Source: Alteromonas sp. 1_MG-2023
GTDB lineage: Bacteria > Pseudomonadota > Gammaproteobacteria > Enterobacterales > Alteromonadaceae
Assembly (NCBI RefSeq): GCF_030547075.1
Contig: NZ_JAUOQH010000024.1
Span: 1 to 51,840 of the forward strand
Length of the DNA: 51,840 nucleotides
Reading direction: 5' to 3'
Shown here: positions 50,928 to 51,840 of the stretch, piece after piece
How positions within the stretch are numbered: the first letter of the stretch is position 1
How the letters are laid out: each line of letters starts with the position of its first letter
Program-made: the position numbers and the translations under genes
The notes under the pieces: model-generated
What the model was told of the DNA's origin: nothing
The model's input: only the letters and a program-made list of their open reading frames with translations
Database searches by the model: none

Positions 50928-51102
50928 CTTTCTTTCCACCAATATTTAGGCTTCCACCAACTTGAATATTCGTAGAATTCTTACCACCTTTTTGGACTTG
51001 TTTATTTCCCCGAGTAGAAATAAACCATCCAATAATCGCAATTGGGATAGCAATTGCAACACCGCTAAAGAGCCAGTCTTTATTTTCTATAATCCAATCC
51101 AT
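50917..51102 (-). CDS. Small membrane protein with KGGxxSTNIQ motif, first gene of a two-gene cassette
   Basis: The 61-residue protein has one membrane helix (WLFSGVAIAIPIAIIGWFIS) and a polar tail with VQKGGKNSTNIQVGGSLNIG. The KGG-x-x-STNIQ stretch is repeated in the N-terminus of the next gene, with which it overlaps by 11 bases. GGAG sits nine bases before the ATG. It begins 21 bases after the upstream attC. The tail should face the cytoplasm if the helix is N-out, and could recruit the partner protein; this is inference. Confidence 0.75.
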   Translation of the reverse strand: MDWIIENKDWLFSGVAIAIPIAIIGWFISTRGNKQVQKGGKNSTNIQVGGSLNIGGKKDVE

Positions 51103-51122
51103 AGTTGTCTACTCCGGAAAAT

Positions 51123-51218
51123 GTATAACGCCAGCAGCAATGGCGGGCAAAATTGGCGCGGCTTTTGGAACAAAAGGCGTGCCACTTTTGACTGTCCGAT
51201 TGCCTGCGCTTGTTAGCT
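51123..51218 (-). repeat. attC site (96 bp)
   Basis: On the minus strand it starts AGCTAAC and ends GTTATAC. The outer arms GCGCAGGCAATCGG and GGCGGGCAAAATTGG read from the two ends are near-identical, so they pair with a few extrahelical bases, followed by TGGCACGCC/GGCGCGGC-type pairing inside. The stop codon of the 51213 gene lies in the first core, as in typical cassettes. Confidence 0.88.
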
Positions 51219-51749
51219 GATGCCTAGAAATGAAGGAACTACCTTTATTGCTAAACCAACACCTATTTTTTGGGCTGTATCTGTAGAAAATATGCTCTTG
51301 ATAGCTTTGATATAGGTGCTATCTTCGTCTTTTATGCCCCCATTTTCAAACCCCTTATTAAGATGTGAAAATGCTTTAGCTGTTAGAACATAACCTCCAC
51401 TTTTTGCTTCACGCACCAAGCCTTCAGAAAGTAGGAACTCTAACGTGCTCTTAAAAATTGCTTTTTGAAGATAGATCTCACTGTATTTTTCATTTTCAAG
51501 GGCTGAGTGCCCATGTTTTAACTCAGAAAGCTTACCCTCTATTCTTTCGGCGTCTTCATGACCAATGACTATCAGAAGTTCAGCTATGTCTTTCTTATTT
51601 TTTAAATCTTGTAACTCTTCATGTTTGGCAAAAGAAAGACAATCTGAAATTGCTTTATCCTGATCTAATCCTTTGGGGATAGGAAACGAATCATAAAGCT
51701 CTTCAAATATTTTGGCTGTATATAGACTAAATTGCTCGATATTGTTCAT
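51213..51749 (-). CDS. Soluble protein of unknown function, cassette gene
   Basis: The 178-residue mostly helical protein begins MNNIEQFSLYTAKIFEELYD. The centre has an acidic helix (IGHEDAERIEGKLSEL), and the stretch FKSTLEFLLSEGLVREAKSG with GGYVLTAKAFSHL looks like a winged-helix hairpin. The C-terminus is short and hydrophobic (AQKIGVGLAIKVVPSFLGIS), possibly a weak membrane or amphipathic helix. No family is recognised. AAAGGAACAT precedes the ATG. Its stop is inside attC 51123-51218. Confidence 0.7.
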   Translation of the reverse strand: MNNIEQFSLYTAKIFEELYDSFPIPKGLDQDKAISDCLSFAKHEELQDLKNKKDIAELLIVIGHEDAERIEGKLSELKHGHSALENEKYSEIYLQKAIFKSTLEFLLSEGLVREAKSGGYVLTAKAFSHLNKGFENGGIKDEDSTYIKAIKSIFSTDTAQKIGVGLAIKVVPSFLGIS

Positions 51750-51770
51750 ATGTTCCTTTCAGCTAGACAC

Positions 51771-51840
51771 AATGACTCCCTGTGAAATGCTAGCCTCCGC
51801 ATTTTCGTGGGTTAACTTTTCAGCCAGAGCCATAATTAGT
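51771..51840 (-). repeat. Possible truncated attC at window edge
   Basis: AGCTAGAC at 51771 is one base longer than AGCTAAC, the expected partner of this cassette's other core. Inside, CCCTGTGAAATGC and GCATTTTCGTGGG pair imperfectly. The element may continue beyond the window. Confidence 0.3.

Overview
The window looks like chromosomal DNA of a marine gammaproteobacterium of the Alteromonadaceae (Alteromonas/Paraglaciecola-like). I infer this from protein character and gene order, chiefly gyrA-serC-aroA-cmk-rpsA-ihfB-lapA-lapB-pyrF and lrp-ftsK-lolA-rarA-(crcB)-serS. No species call is possible without a database search.

Left part, 1-38 kb, is mostly core genome. It opens with a truncated tRNA-Ser(UGA) beside a yccA-type membrane protein. 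Then come tusDCB plus tusE (tRNA 2-thiouridine sulfur relay), a Cof-type phosphatase and a large TonB-dependent receptor. A minus-strand block follows: ftsK, lolA, rarA, crcB, serS. lrp diverges from ald. A second long minus-strand block runs gyrA, serC, aroA, cmk, rpsA, ihfB, a PilZ protein, lapA, lapB, pyrF. ubiG diverges from gyrA and is followed by nrdA, nrdB and the yfaE-type ferredoxin. The ubiG-nrdA gap carries two pairs of NrdR-box-like sites and a structured leader. A two-component system and two spondin-domain secreted proteins close this part.

Middle part, 38-44 kb, is accessory: a DUF900-type hydrolase, several lipoproteins and exported proteins (one a YHYH-domain protein translationally coupled to an exported partner), and a DUF4124 protein, all on the minus strand.

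Right part, about 44.4 kb to the window end, reads as an integron cassette array (sedentary chromosomal integron or CALIN). Minus-strand genes of unknown function are separated by imperfect palindromes with RYYYAAC...GTTRRRY ends. Three attC sites are convincing (48014-48103, 49698-49797, 51123-51218), and two to four more are degenerate. For two cassettes the boundary core sites are exactly complementary, as expected for mobile circles. Cargo includes an Mrr-like nuclease with an uncharacterised N-terminal region, a two-gene unit (small membrane protein plus cytosolic protein) sharing a KGGxxSTNIQ motif, and other unknowns. An IS3-family element with a fused OrfAB frame sits next to one attC, and a frameshifted REP-associated tyrosine transposase remnant lies near the left side. 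No integron integrase is in the window; by cassette orientation it would lie to the right.
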